Below are positions 1 through 6,914 of a stretch of 10,975 nt of DNA, one piece after another; the stretch's first letter is position 1; each line of letters starts with the position of its first letter. The position numbers were made by a program, and so were the translations under genes. The notes beneath the pieces are model-generated. The model did no database searches. It saw only the letters and a program-made list of their open reading frames with translations, and was not told where the DNA came from. Origin of the DNA: Candidatus Acetothermia bacterium (GTDB lineage: Bacteria; Bipolaricaulota; Bipolaricaulia; UBA7950; UBA9294); NCBI GenBank assembly GCA_003545155.1, contig DQCH01000030.1, positions 1 to 10,975 on the forward strand, in the 5' to 3' direction.

Positions 1-791
1 TTGATCAGGTTCTTCAACCGCTGCTCAAACTCCCCCCGGTACTTTGTCCCGGCGACGATTGAGGCCATGTCCAGTTCGACGATCTCCTTAGAACGCAATA
101 GTGATGGCACATCCCCACTTGCAATCCGCTGTGCCAACCCTTCGATGATGGCAGTCTTCCCCACGCCGGACTCGCCGATAAGCGCGGGGTTGTTCTTCCT
201 CCGGCGAGTGAGAGTTTGAATGACCCGCTCCATCTCCTCTTCCCGACCGATCACCGGATCGAGCCGACCAGCCTCGGCTTCCTCGATCAGGTTGCGGCCA
301 AACTCGGAGAGATCCACCTTTGACGGCTGACGGCGGGAGGAACGAATTGCCATACCAATCCCCGCTGAAGGGAGGAAGTAGGCTCGTGTCTTGGTGAGGT
401 CAATCCCTAAGTGAAGGAGGATTGCCGCACCGGTCCCTTCCCCATCGCGCAGCGTCCCCATCAGTAGGTGCTCAGGCCGGATCGTATTCAACCCGGCGCG
501 GCGCGCTTCCTCAAAGCTGATCTTCATCACGCGCTTCAGTCGCGGGGTGGGCTCAAGGTCATCGGCGGAGAGCTTCACCTCCCCGCGCCCCTTCTCCTCT
601 TCCAATAGGGACGCGACCTTGGGGTAGGTCGCCCCATGCGTGGTGAGAAAGCGATGAACGTCACTCCCTTTCATCTTTAAGAAAGCGAGCAAGAGATGTT
701 CGGTCCCTACATAGCTGTGCCGCCACTCCTCGGCCTCTTCTTGAGAGATCGCAATGACCTCCATCGACTCGCGTGAGAATCGATCGTACAT
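1..791 (-). CDS. clpC: Clp protease ATP-binding subunit ClpC (N-terminal part, cut by window edge)
   Basis: This is a Hsp100/AAA+ unfoldase that feeds substrates to the ClpP peptidase in the cytoplasm. The first 263 residues are visible. Residues 1-140 form the double Clp-N repeat (MYDRFSRESM start, GTEHLLLAFL near 29-38, RPEHLLMGTL near 105-114). The start of the first AAA domain follows, with LDPVIGREEEM near 177-187 and Walker A GESGVGKT at 206-213. It ends in the YRGEFEQRLK motif typical of ClpC/ClpB D1. The Clp-N sequence and short linker fit ClpC better than ClpB, but the middle-domain region that would settle this is outside the window. The ATG at 791 is preceded by AGGAGG. It follows pth by 28 nt and looks like the last visible gene of the glmU operon. 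Family is certain; ClpC versus another Clp ATPase is likely. Confidence 0.92.
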   Translation of the reverse strand, partial: MYDRFSRESMEVIAISQEEAEEWRHSYVGTEHLLLAFLKMKGSDVHRFLTTHGATYPKVASLLEEEKGRGEVKLSADDLEPTPRLKRVMKISFEEARRAGLNTIRPEHLLMGTLRDGEGTGAAILLHLGIDLTKTRAYFLPSAGIGMAIRSSRRQPSKVDLSEFGRNLIEEAEAGRLDPVIGREEEMERVIQTLTRRRKNNPALIGESGVGKTAIIEGLAQRIASGDVPSLLRSKEIVELDMASIVAGTKYRGEFEQRLKNLI

Positions 792-819
792 CGTCGCCTC
801 CTGGGGCAAAATCTACGCC

Positions 820-1422
820 CTATAAGTTCTTGAGTGTACCCGTATTTCTCTCTGTGGCAACCTGTCGGTCACGGCGGTTGAAACAGGTCATAACCACATC
901 GATCTCAGACGACCGAAAGGCCTCGATCACATCTACCGCCCTCTTTAGGAGTGGGAACAGCTTTTCCCACTCCCGGGGCGCAAATCGGTCAAGAACGTAG
1001 CTCACTGCGTCCTGCTCTCGGTGTTTGGCGCCAATACCGATCCGCAGCCGCGGAATCTCCTCACTCCCGACCGCGGAAAGGATGGAGCGCATCCCCTTAT
1101 GCGTTCCTGCACCTCCACCAGGAAGGACCCTCATCCTTCCGAGCGGGAAGTCAAGGTCATCGTAGATGACCAACGCGTTGTCAACAGGGATCTTGTAACT
1201 CTCTAGGACCGCCTTGACCGCCTCCCCGCTTGCGTTTATGTAGGTCATCGGTTTGACAAGGAAGAGATCCTCCGTGCGATAGATAAGAGAGGAACAGGTG
1301 ATACGTCCCTTCGCTTTGAGTCGGTGTACCTTTCGATATAGATCAATCACCTGAAAGCCAACGTTGTGGCGCGTAAGCGCGTATTTCAGTCCGGGGTTCC
1401 CCAACCCAAAGACGGCCTTCAA
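820..1422 (-). CDS. pth: Peptidyl-tRNA hydrolase
   Basis: Cytoplasmic esterase that releases tRNA from prematurely dropped peptidyl-tRNA. The protein has 200 residues, the usual size for bacterial Pth. Family motifs are present: GLGNPG with Asn9, RHNVGF with the catalytic His19, KPMTYINASG with Asn63, and IYDDLDFPLG with Asp88. The glycine-rich loop reads GGGAGTHKGMRS, so the residue matching Asn114 of the E. coli enzyme appears to be Lys109. The start is TTG at 1422, directly after the TGA of rplY with no intervening base. AAAGAGG inside the end of rplY gives a 5-nt spacing, which supports translational coupling. No ATG would keep the GLGNPG motif complete. Neighbours rplY and prs are a conserved setting for pth. 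Confidence 0.96.
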   Translation of the reverse strand: MKAVFGLGNPGLKYALTRHNVGFQVIDLYRKVHRLKAKGRITCSSLIYRTEDLFLVKPMTYINASGEAVKAVLESYKIPVDNALVIYDDLDFPLGRMRVLPGGGAGTHKGMRSILSAVGSEEIPRLRIGIGAKHREQDAVSYVLDRFAPREWEKLFPLLKRAVDVIEAFRSSEIDVVMTCFNRRDRQVATERNTGTLKNL

Positions 1423-2100
1423 TCAATCCTCTTTAGACGATTTGGCTCCCGTCTCTTCGGCAGTGGTCTCCTCTCCTACCGGTCCCTCCTCCGCTGCGGC
1501 TTCCTCTTCAACTGCCTCTAGCTCTTCCTCCGCAGCTACAGGAACCTCTTCGGCACGACGCGGCGCAACGATCGTCACCAGAGTCCTCTCCGGCGCAAGG
1601 AGCGGTTCAACCTCACCGAAGTCAAGATCGCGTACCCTGATCGCCTCCCCCTGTTCAAGGTTGCTTATATCAATGGTGATAAGGGCAGGGATATCCTTGG
1701 GTAAGCCATGCACCCGGACAGTACGAAATAGAACGTTCGATACCCCGCCCTCCTTCACCCCGGGGGACTCGCCCACAATCTTAATTGGGACGTGCAATTT
1801 GAGCGGATGACCGCTATCGGGGTGGTAAAAGTCCACATGAATCGGCTCATCAGTGATCGGGTCGTATTGAATCGCCTTGATAAATACATCCAGTTTCTTC
1901 GCCTTCTTGCCGTCTTTAACTGAAAGGTCAATGCGTGAGCTGCGCGTAATCTTGGCAAAGAGAGATCGAAGATTCTTACGATCTATGACGATCGGTGTAC
2001 TGTCAACAGTCGGCCCGTAGATCACCGCAGGGACTAACCCCTCCCTACGGAGAGCGTTCGCTTTCCCTGAAGTCCGCGACCGTGCTTTCAACGTCGTCAT
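1423..2100 (-). CDS. rplY: 50S ribosomal protein L25, long Ctc/TL5 form
   Basis: This 5S rRNA-binding ribosomal protein is 225 residues long, the two-domain Ctc/TL5 type rather than the ~95-residue E. coli L25. The N-terminal domain (about 1-90) starts MTTLKARSRTSGKANALRREG and includes GLVPAVIYG, the classic L25 signature. The second beta domain (about 95-185) contains HVPIKIVGESPGVKEGGV and IRVRDLDFGE. The last ~40 residues are a low-complexity Glu/Ala tail, a common variable extension in this family. AGGAG lies just upstream of the ATG at 2100. The gene sits 13 nt after prs and abuts pth, and all are probably cotranscribed. Confidence 0.96.
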   Translation of the reverse strand: MTTLKARSRTSGKANALRREGLVPAVIYGPTVDSTPIVIDRKNLRSLFAKITRSSRIDLSVKDGKKAKKLDVFIKAIQYDPITDEPIHVDFYHPDSGHPLKLHVPIKIVGESPGVKEGGVSNVLFRTVRVHGLPKDIPALITIDISNLEQGEAIRVRDLDFGEVEPLLAPERTLVTIVAPRRAEEVPVAAEEELEAVEEEAAAEEGPVGEETTAEETGAKSSKED

Positions 2101-2113
2101 CTTAACTCCTAAT

Positions 2114-3070
2114 TTAGTAGTGCGGGAAGAGGCGACTCACCGATTTGTTCTCGAAAATCCACCGCACCGTCTTCGCTAGGTGCTCTCCAATAGAAATATA
2201 GTCAACAATCTCGCTTTTCGCAGCTTGTTCGTGCGAAATAGTATTTGTTACGACGACCTTTTTCAAGAGTGAATTTCCTAGGGCGTTAAGAGCGTCGTCA
2301 GAAAAAACTCCGTGGGTGCAGTAGGCGTTGACCTCGGTCGCATCATGGTCAAACAGGGTCTGTGCCGCCCGGATTAAGGTCGCTCCTGAAGCGATGATGT
2401 CATCAACAAGAATGGCACGTTTACCTTCCACATCGCCGATGACGTTTATCACCTCGATATCCGTTCCCTCCGGTGCTCGACGCTTCTCCAGGACCGCGAG
2501 AGGAAGATTGAGCTGCTCGGCGAGCATACGAGCGCGAACTGTGCCACCGACGTCGGGGGAGACGATGACCGTCTCGTCGGAACCCGCGATCGTCTCATGA
2601 AAGTAGCGAGCAAAAATCTGATGAGGGACGAGGTTGTCAACCGGGATATTGAAAAACCCTTGGATCTGTCCGGCGTGCAAGTCCATGGTGAGGACGCGGT
2701 CTGCCCCAGCGGTCTCGATCAGGTTAGCAACAAGGCGAGCCGAGATTGGGACGCGCCCCGTGTCTTTCCGATCCTGGCGCGCGTAACCATAGTAGGGAAT
2801 GACCGCTATCACCTTACGCGCGGAGGCACGTCGCAGTGCATCTATGATGATCAGAAGTTCCATCAAGTGGTCGTTGACCGGCGGACAGGTCGGTTGAATA
2901 ACAAACACATCGGCCCCGCGAACCGTCTCGCGGATCCGCACTCGAATCTCTCCATCGCTGAACCGCTCGACAGCGGTATCACACTGGTTGATCCCTAAGG
3001 ATGAGGAGATCTCCTGCGCCAGTGCCCTGTTGGCATTTCCAGTGATAAGTTTGAGTTCCCTACCGATCAT
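2114..3070 (-). CDS. prs: Ribose-phosphate pyrophosphokinase (PRPP synthetase)
   Basis: Transfers pyrophosphate from ATP to ribose-5-phosphate to make PRPP for purine, pyrimidine, histidine, tryptophan and NAD synthesis. The 318-residue length matches class I bacterial enzymes. Visible motifs are FSDGEIRVRI (37-46), YYGYARQDRK (93-102), MDLHAGQIQGFF with the metal/ATP-site His132, the flexible catalytic loop LEKRRAPEGT (194-203), and the PRPP-binding loop ILVDDIIASGATL (220-232). The ATG overlaps the glmU stop as ATGA, so the two genes are very likely translationally coupled. The pairing is logical because both feed nucleotide-dependent precursor synthesis, and glmU-prs is a widespread gene order. 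Confidence 0.97.
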   Translation of the reverse strand: MIGRELKLITGNANRALAQEISSSLGINQCDTAVERFSDGEIRVRIRETVRGADVFVIQPTCPPVNDHLMELLIIIDALRRASARKVIAVIPYYGYARQDRKDTGRVPISARLVANLIETAGADRVLTMDLHAGQIQGFFNIPVDNLVPHQIFARYFHETIAGSDETVIVSPDVGGTVRARMLAEQLNLPLAVLEKRRAPEGTDIEVINVIGDVEGKRAILVDDIIASGATLIRAAQTLFDHDATEVNAYCTHGVFSDDALNALGNSLLKKVVVTNTISHEQAAKSEIVDYISIGEHLAKTVRWIFENKSVSRLFPHY

Positions 3071-4434
3071 TTCTCATGCTCCTTCTTGTGCTGTTTATTA
3101 ACCTGGCGAGCTCGCCCCAGGGCGAGGGCTCCTGGCGGAACGTCCTGCGTTATGACCGAACCAGCGCCGATTATCGCCCCCTCGCCGATCGTGATCGGAG
3201 CCACAAGGGAAGTGTTACTCCCAATGAACGCCCGATCACCGATCGTCGTGTGGTGTTTTTGCTCTCCGTCGTAGTTGCAGGTAATCGTCCCCGCACCGAT
3301 GTTCACTCCCTCACCCACCTCAGCATCACCGATGTAGGCGTGATGCCCGACCTTTGCCCCGCGCTTCACCCGCGCGGCTTTCACCTCTACAAAGTTGCCA
3401 ATCCGCGCATCCGGCCCCACGTCCGCTCCGGGACGTAGGTGAGCGTACGGACCGACTGTGGTACCCGCTCGAATCCGTGCCCTCTCAATGACGGAGTACC
3501 AAATGCGACATCCCTCTCCTACATTCGAGTTATCGATCCATGTATCCGGGCCGAGCGTGCAGTTCTCACCGACCGTCGAATCCCCACGCAAATGGGTTCC
3601 GGGAAGGATGATTGTATCAGTACCGATTGTTACCTCGCTCTCGATATAAGTCCGCGTCGGATCGATGATTGTCACCCCCCCGGCCATCAACTCCTCCATT
3701 TTCTGAAGGCGCATCAGTCTATCAGCCACGGCTAACTCGGCACGAGAGTTGATCCCCATAACTCGCTGCGAATCCTCCACCTCAACAGCGAGGACATGCT
3801 TCCCTGCCACCCGGTAGCGGTCAACCAAGTCGGTCAGATAGTACTCCCCCCGCGCGTTTGTGGTATTAAGAGAGGCAAGCGATTCCCATAAGAAATCATT
3901 ATTTTGCACGCAGTAAATCCCAGTATTAACCTCGTGGATCTCAAGCTCTTCCGGGGTTGCGTCGCATGCCTCCACGATCTTGATTGGCCGTTTGTTCCCG
4001 TCGCGAAGCAGGCGGCCATAGGTTCCCGGCTCTTCAAGGACCACGGTCAGGACGCTGAGTTCCGCCTCATGCGCAACATGATGAGTGAGGAGGCCTTGAA
4101 GGACCGCACTAGAGAGTAAAGGAAGGTCACCGGGGACGATTAAGATCGTCTCGCCGTGGGCCCGTCCCTTCGCTTGCAGAACGGCATGACCTGCGCCAAG
4201 CTGCTCTTTTTGCTCGACAAACTCAACGAGTTCGCCACCCAGCTCAGCCCACGCCTCGTTAGCGCAGTTGCTAACCAGAATAAGGATCTGGTCAGGGGCA
4301 ATCCCTTTAACGGCCCGAAGGACGTAGCTTAAGATTGGCCGGCCACAGACACGGTGAAGCACCTTAGCCCGTCTCGATCTTATGCGGGTCCCCTTACCGG
4401 CTGCCAAGATAATCGCAGTCAGACCATATGCCAT
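3067..4434 (-). CDS. glmU: Bifunctional GlcN-1-P acetyltransferase / UDP-GlcNAc pyrophosphorylase
   Basis: Makes UDP-N-acetylglucosamine, the precursor of peptidoglycan and lipopolysaccharide. With the start chosen here the protein has 455 residues, the normal GlmU length. The N-terminal uridylyltransferase domain begins MAYGLTAIILAAGKGTRI, with the nucleotide-binding loop LAAGKGTR and PKVLH-like AKVLH. The C-terminal left-handed beta-helix (from about 250) has hexapeptide repeats and the acetyl-transfer region GHHAYIGDAEVGEGVNIGAGTITCNYDG-like, including its catalytic His. The frame stays open for 25 codons upstream to 4509, but those residues are unlike the family. A good promoter lies between, placing the transcript start about 10 nt before the ATG at 4434, so the short form is preferred. 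No strong ribosome binding site is seen, and the mRNA may have a very short leader. Confidence 0.96.
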   Translation of the reverse strand: MAYGLTAIILAAGKGTRIRSRRAKVLHRVCGRPILSYVLRAVKGIAPDQILILVSNCANEAWAELGGELVEFVEQKEQLGAGHAVLQAKGRAHGETILIVPGDLPLLSSAVLQGLLTHHVAHEAELSVLTVVLEEPGTYGRLLRDGNKRPIKIVEACDATPEELEIHEVNTGIYCVQNNDFLWESLASLNTTNARGEYYLTDLVDRYRVAGKHVLAVEVEDSQRVMGINSRAELAVADRLMRLQKMEELMAGGVTIIDPTRTYIESEVTIGTDTIILPGTHLRGDSTVGENCTLGPDTWIDNSNVGEGCRIWYSVIERARIRAGTTVGPYAHLRPGADVGPDARIGNFVEVKAARVKRGAKVGHHAYIGDAEVGEGVNIGAGTITCNYDGEQKHHTTIGDRAFIGSNTSLVAPITIGEGAIIGAGSVITQDVPPGALALGRARQVNKQHKKEHEK

Positions 4435-4449
4435 TAAACACCCGCAAGA

Positions 4450-4479
4450 ATGATACGCTAGAAGTGGGAAATTGGTCAA
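4450..4479 (-). promoter_or_regulatory. Predicted sigma70-type promoter of the glmU operon
   Basis: On the minus strand, TTGACC (4479-4474) and TATCAT (4455-4450) are separated by 18 bp. Each hexamer differs from consensus at one base. Transcription would begin near 4444-4442, roughly 10 nt before the glmU ATG. This explains the missing Shine-Dalgarno and argues against a start farther upstream. Sequence prediction only. Confidence 0.6.
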
Positions 4480-4490
4480 CCTAATACTGG

Positions 4491-4520
4491 TTGCGAGGGC
4501 AAGACTCACATCGGTATACT
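4491..4520 (+). promoter_or_regulatory. Predicted sigma70-type promoter of trpS
   Basis: TTGCGA (4491-4496) and TATACT (4515-4520) are separated by 18 bp. The -10 box matches consensus at five of six positions, the -35 at four. The predicted start near 4527 leaves a short leader before trpS, too short for a T-box or trp attenuator. Its -35 lies only 11 bp from the -35 of the divergent glmU promoter. Confidence 0.5.
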
Positions 4521-4540
4521 TCGCAAGAAAACTTCTAAAT

Positions 4541-4547
4541 AAGGAGG
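4541..4547 (+). promoter_or_regulatory. Strong ribosome binding site of trpS
   Basis: AAGGAGG lies 6 nt before the ATG at 4554, an ideal Shine-Dalgarno that fixes the trpS start. Confidence 0.85.
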
Positions 4548-4553
4548 TGGGCG

Positions 4554-5543
4554 ATGGCGACTAGGATCTTTTCCGGGATTCAACCGACCGGGACGTTACA
4601 CATCGGAAACTACTTTGGGGCAATCCGGAATTGGGCCGCACTCCAGGCCGATCATGACTGCGTTTACTGCATCGTTGACTACCACGCGATCACGATCGAT
4701 ATCGACTCGAAGGCACTGCGCGCCGCGTCGCGCGCGATGGCGCTTGATTTAATGGCCTGCGGCATCGACCCTAAAAGGTCGATACTGTTTATCCAATCGT
4801 CAGTTCCCGAGCACGCTGAGCTTGCCTGGATCCTCGGCTGCGTCACCTCCTACGGCGATCTAGCGCGGATGACCCAGTTTAAGGAGAAATCCGCGGGGAG
4901 AAAGTTCATCTCGGCGGGGCTGTTTAACTATCCGATCCTACAGGCGGCGGACATCCTCCTCTACAAAGCGCAGGGGGTTCCTGTGGGCGAAGATCAGGTA
5001 CAGCACCTCGAGCTTTCCCGGCGGATCGCGCGACGGTTCAACGCTCGCTTCGGTGAGTTCTTCCCTGAGCCTGAGCCGATCGTCGAGGAAAAAGGAGGAC
5101 GGCTCAAGTCGCTCGCCGATCCGACGAAGGAGATGAGCAAGAGCGCTGGCGAACCAAACTATATCGGAGTGATGGAAGAGGAGTCCTCTATCCGTAAGAA
5201 GGTTCGCTCCGCTGTCACCGACACCGGCCTTGTCGCCGGTGAGGAAATGTCGCCTGGTGTCGCCAACCTGTTTGAGATCCTCGAACTAGCTACTGAACTA
5301 TCGGGCGATCTGTCGATCGTTGTGGAACTGCACGCCGACTTCAAGGCGGGAAAGCTCATGTACTCCCGCTTAAAAGAGGTCGTCTTTGATAGCCTTATGG
5401 ATGTGCTTCGCCCGATAAGGCAGCGCCGCGCCGAGCTCGAAGCCTCCGGAAAAGTGGAGGAGATCCTCGCTTCGGGAACGAAGAAGGCCAGCGCGATCGC
5501 GCGCGAGAACATCGCCCGCGTGCGTGAGATGGTGGGACTTTAG
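4554..5543 (+). CDS. trpS: Tryptophanyl-tRNA synthetase
   Basis: Class I aminoacyl-tRNA synthetase that charges tRNA-Trp in the cytoplasm. The 329-residue length is standard for bacterial TrpRS. The HIGH signature appears as PTGTLHIGN at 11-19 and the KMSKS loop as KEMSKS at 192-197. The family stretch SYGDLARMTQFKEKS (99-113) and PVGEDQVQHLEL (143-154) confirm TrpRS over TyrRS. The gene stands alone on the plus strand, divergent from glmU, with its own promoter and a near-perfect ribosome binding site. There is no trp-biosynthetic neighbour and no room for a T-box leader. The TAG stop at 5541-5543 merges into the downstream 7-bp repeat. Confidence 0.97.
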   Translation: MATRIFSGIQPTGTLHIGNYFGAIRNWAALQADHDCVYCIVDYHAITIDIDSKALRAASRAMALDLMACGIDPKRSILFIQSSVPEHAELAWILGCVTSYGDLARMTQFKEKSAGRKFISAGLFNYPILQAADILLYKAQGVPVGEDQVQHLELSRRIARRFNARFGEFFPEPEPIVEEKGGRLKSLADPTKEMSKSAGEPNYIGVMEEESSIRKKVRSAVTDTGLVAGEEMSPGVANLFEILELATELSGDLSIVVELHADFKAGKLMYSRLKEVVFDSLMDVLRPIRQRRAELEASGKVEEILASGTKKASAIARENIARVREMVGL

Positions 5544-5544
5544 C

Positions 5545-5586
5545 TATCAGCAATCAGTATTCAGCTCTCAGCCGTCAGCAATCAGC
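5545..5586. repeat. Degenerate 7-bp NNTCAGC tandem repeat, block 1 (six units)
   Basis: Six consecutive heptamers can be read: TATCAGC, AATCAGT, ATTCAGC, TCTCAGC, CGTCAGC, AATCAGC. The last five bases are nearly constant and the first two vary. The block begins immediately after the trpS stop codon. Function is unknown; no reading frame or RNA structure is evident. Confidence 0.8.
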
Positions 5587-5629
5587 TTCAATCCACAAGC
5601 CCTCTGAACGTCGGGGATAAGTCTGTAGC

Positions 5630-5657
5630 TATCAGCCGTCAGCGGTTAGCTCTCAGC
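5630..5657. repeat. Degenerate 7-bp NNTCAGC tandem repeat, block 2 (four units)
   Basis: Four units in a row: TATCAGC, CGTCAGC, GGTTAGC, TCTCAGC. Both blocks open with the same TAGCTATCAGC string (5541-5551 and 5626-5636), so block 2 looks like a partial duplicate of block 1, 43 bp downstream. Confidence 0.75.
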
Positions 5658-5661
5658 TTTC

Positions 5662-5720
5662 GTAGCGTCGCAACCTGTGTGCGACGTTGATTTGACGTCG
5701 GACGCAAGACCGGACGCTAC
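5662..5720. repeat. 59-bp symmetric imperfect palindrome (MITE-like or REP-like)
   Basis: Outer arms GTAGCGTC (5662-5669) and GACGCTAC (5713-5720) enclose two 12-nt weakly paired stretches. A central stem CGACGT (5682-5687)/ACGTCG (5695-5700) has a 7-nt loop. The spacing is exactly symmetric about position 5691. An alternative local hairpin pairs CGTCGCA (5666-5672) with TGCGACG (5680-5686). It lies between convergent trpS and nrdG, a common resting place for small dispersed palindromes. There is no T-run, so it is not a typical intrinsic terminator, though it could slow polymerase from both sides. Confidence 0.6.
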
Positions 5721-5739
5721 ACAAGAAACTCGACGTGAC

Positions 5740-6441
5740 TCATCGTACTCCGCCTTCAGTGAAGTTCCCTTTTATCCGCTTCCAGAGTGCACGAAGCTCC
5801 CCCTCGGATAGGGCAGTCTTCTGGTTCCACGCCGGATCGACGAGGTCCTTGTTCGTCGGGATGACGAACTGCTGCAAGAAGTAGCGCTTAGCACCAGCGA
5901 TGGGCGAAACAGCCTCTTTGATATCTTTTGCGGTGATCGTCGGAGCGCTGGTAGTGCGAAACTCATAGTCCGGTGCCCGCTCGATGATGAGGCGGATCGA
6001 GCGGGTGATCGCGGCCATGTCGACATGTACTCCGGCCATCTCGTCGTATCGTGCCGCAGGACCTTTAAGGTCCATCGCTATATAGTCGAGGAGGTGTGCA
6101 TCGAGTAACTCCTCAAGAACCTCCGGCCGAGAGCCGTTGGTATCGAGCTTGACAAGGAGACCTAACCCCTTAATTTTCTCGATGAATCGAAGAAGATCAG
6201 GTTGAACCGTTGGTTCTCCGCCTGTGATGACAAGGCCGTCGAGGAACCCACACCTCTCCCGTAGGAAGTAGAGGATATCGTTCTCCGGGATGAGCTTCAG
6301 CTTTCTTATCTTCTCCGGCAGCACAAGCTCGGAGTTGTGACAGAACGGGCAGCGAAAGTTACATATTGGCGTGTAAATGAGCGCCGCTACCTTGCCCGGA
6401 TAGTCGATCAGCGTTGTGGGCAGAATCTGGGCGATCTTCAT
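5740..6441 (-). CDS. nrdG: Anaerobic ribonucleotide reductase activating protein (radical SAM)
   Basis: Radical-SAM activase that places the glycyl radical on NrdD. With the start chosen it has 233 residues. The opening IAQILPTTLIDYPGKVAALI and the cluster motif C27-NFR-C31-PF-C34-HN (CX3CX2C) bind a 4Fe-4S cluster. GGEP at 74-77 is the SAM-binding glycine motif, and the LLVKLDTNGSRP and MDLKGP stretches are typical of the NrdG2/PflA-like group (TIGR02495-type). The ATG at 6441 is picked because the family begins at this motif; no clear Shine-Dalgarno is seen. The frame stays open to a GTG at 6540, adding 33 unfamiliar residues. Its expected partner nrdD lies more than 2 kb away on the same strand, separated by the cassette array. 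Confidence 0.9.
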   Translation of the reverse strand: MKIAQILPTTLIDYPGKVAALIYTPICNFRCPFCHNSELVLPEKIRKLKLIPENDILYFLRERCGFLDGLVITGGEPTVQPDLLRFIEKIKGLGLLVKLDTNGSRPEVLEELLDAHLLDYIAMDLKGPAARYDEMAGVHVDMAAITRSIRLIIERAPDYEFRTTSAPTITAKDIKEAVSPIAGAKRYFLQQFVIPTNKDLVDPAWNQKTALSEGELRALWKRIKGNFTEGGVR

Positions 6442-6775
6442 AGCGGTAGTAACATCCCAACATCGCGCGCGATTACTGGTTGTGGCGCAGCGATTTGCGA
6501 ATCCAGTATCTCTATCGAATCGTCGTGATGGATTATGCACCCACCATTTTTGGATTTCTTCATCGTTTGTTCAGCCTACTGTGTAAACCTTTTCTACTGC
6601 TCGTCTTCAAGTTCAAACTCTAGCTTCAGGCATTTTACCGCAGAGGGCGCAAAGATCGCTGAGATGAGGCATTAAGGCTCCCATTCCACTCTCCGCGTTC
6701 TCGGCGGTGAAAGCTTCTGTTTCGCAAGGAGAAGAGATTTGTGCAACAGCCTGTATTGTTCTCCGATATTCATAC
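6442..6775. other. 334-bp non-coding stretch between nrdG and the attC-like site
   Basis: No convincing gene is seen on either strand. The only notable structure is the inverted repeat at 6633-6712. A minus-strand frame (6893 down to 6672) runs through the attC-like site into this repeat and has no family resemblance. The nrdG promoter should lie here, but I could not pick convincing boxes. Confidence 0.5.
6633..6712. repeat. Imperfect inverted pair of CCGCAGAG/CGCGGAG-type repeats
   Basis: TTTTACCGCAGAGGGCGC (6633-6650) on the plus strand resembles TTTCACCGCCGAGAACGCGG on the minus strand (6712-6693). The two copies face each other across about 40 bp. Similar purine-rich CGCAGAG strings are familiar as dispersed intergenic repeats in environmental genomes; that link is from memory and not tested here. 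Confidence 0.45.
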
Positions 6776-6906
6776 TCGCAACGGCTCGCGCTTCACCCGC
6801 CAGGCGGGTTTGCAGCGTGTTCTCGTCTTGAAGACAACCCACAATCACGGAAACTACTTCGAATTCGCCGCGCGATAGCCTGGCCGGGTGCAAGCGCTGG
6901 TTATGC
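6776..6906 (-). repeat. attC-like recombination site of the GNAT cassette (131 bp)
   Basis: On the minus strand the 5' core box is GCATAAC (6906-6900), starting 8 nt after the GNAT stop. The left arm reads GCGCTT-g-CACCCG-g-CCAGGC (6897-6878). The right arm GCCTGGCGGGTGAAGCGC (6805-6788) is its full complement over 18 bp if two extra G bases on the left arm (6891, 6884) are left unpaired. A 5-nt spacer leads to GTTGCGA (6782-6776), an imperfect 3' core box. The loop is 72 nt. Extrahelical bases on the left arm are the established orientation signal of attC and agree with the gene direction. The weak 3' core suggests it is the last site before ordinary chromosome. Confidence 0.72.
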
Positions 6907-6914
6907 CGTCTTTG

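Noticed and set aside
1364..1810. Ser/Thr-rich 148-codon plus-strand frame
   Set aside because: Antisense of the Glu/Ala-rich tail of L25; composition is explained by that.
2597..2998. 133-codon plus-strand frame opposite prs
   Set aside because: Antisense shadow of a clear prs gene with no family resemblance of its own.
3076..3438. Plus-strand frames opposite the glmU hexapeptide region
   Set aside because: Generated by the repetitive codons of the beta-helix on the other strand; no start signal or recognisable domain.
4435..4509. 25-codon upstream extension of glmU
   Set aside because: Not like the family, overlaps the predicted promoter, and the shorter form has the normal GlmU length.
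4521..4553. T-box or trp attenuator before trpS
   Set aside because: The predicted leader is under 30 nt, too short for either.
5541..5720. CRISPR array in the repeat region after trpS
   Set aside because: Units are 7 bp without unique spacers and no cas genes are present.
6442..6540. 33-codon upstream extension of nrdG to a GTG
   Set aside because: Residues do not resemble the family, which begins at the KIAQILPTTLIDYPG motif; kept only as an alternative start.
6795..6809. Perfect short palindrome ACCCGCCAGGCGGGT as an independent repeat or terminator
   Set aside because: It has no T-run, and both halves are better accounted for as part of the long right arm and loop of the attC-like site.
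6672..6893. 73-codon minus-strand frame after the acetyltransferase
   Set aside because: It runs through the attC-like site and into the CGCGGAG-type repeat, so non-coding structure explains the sequence.
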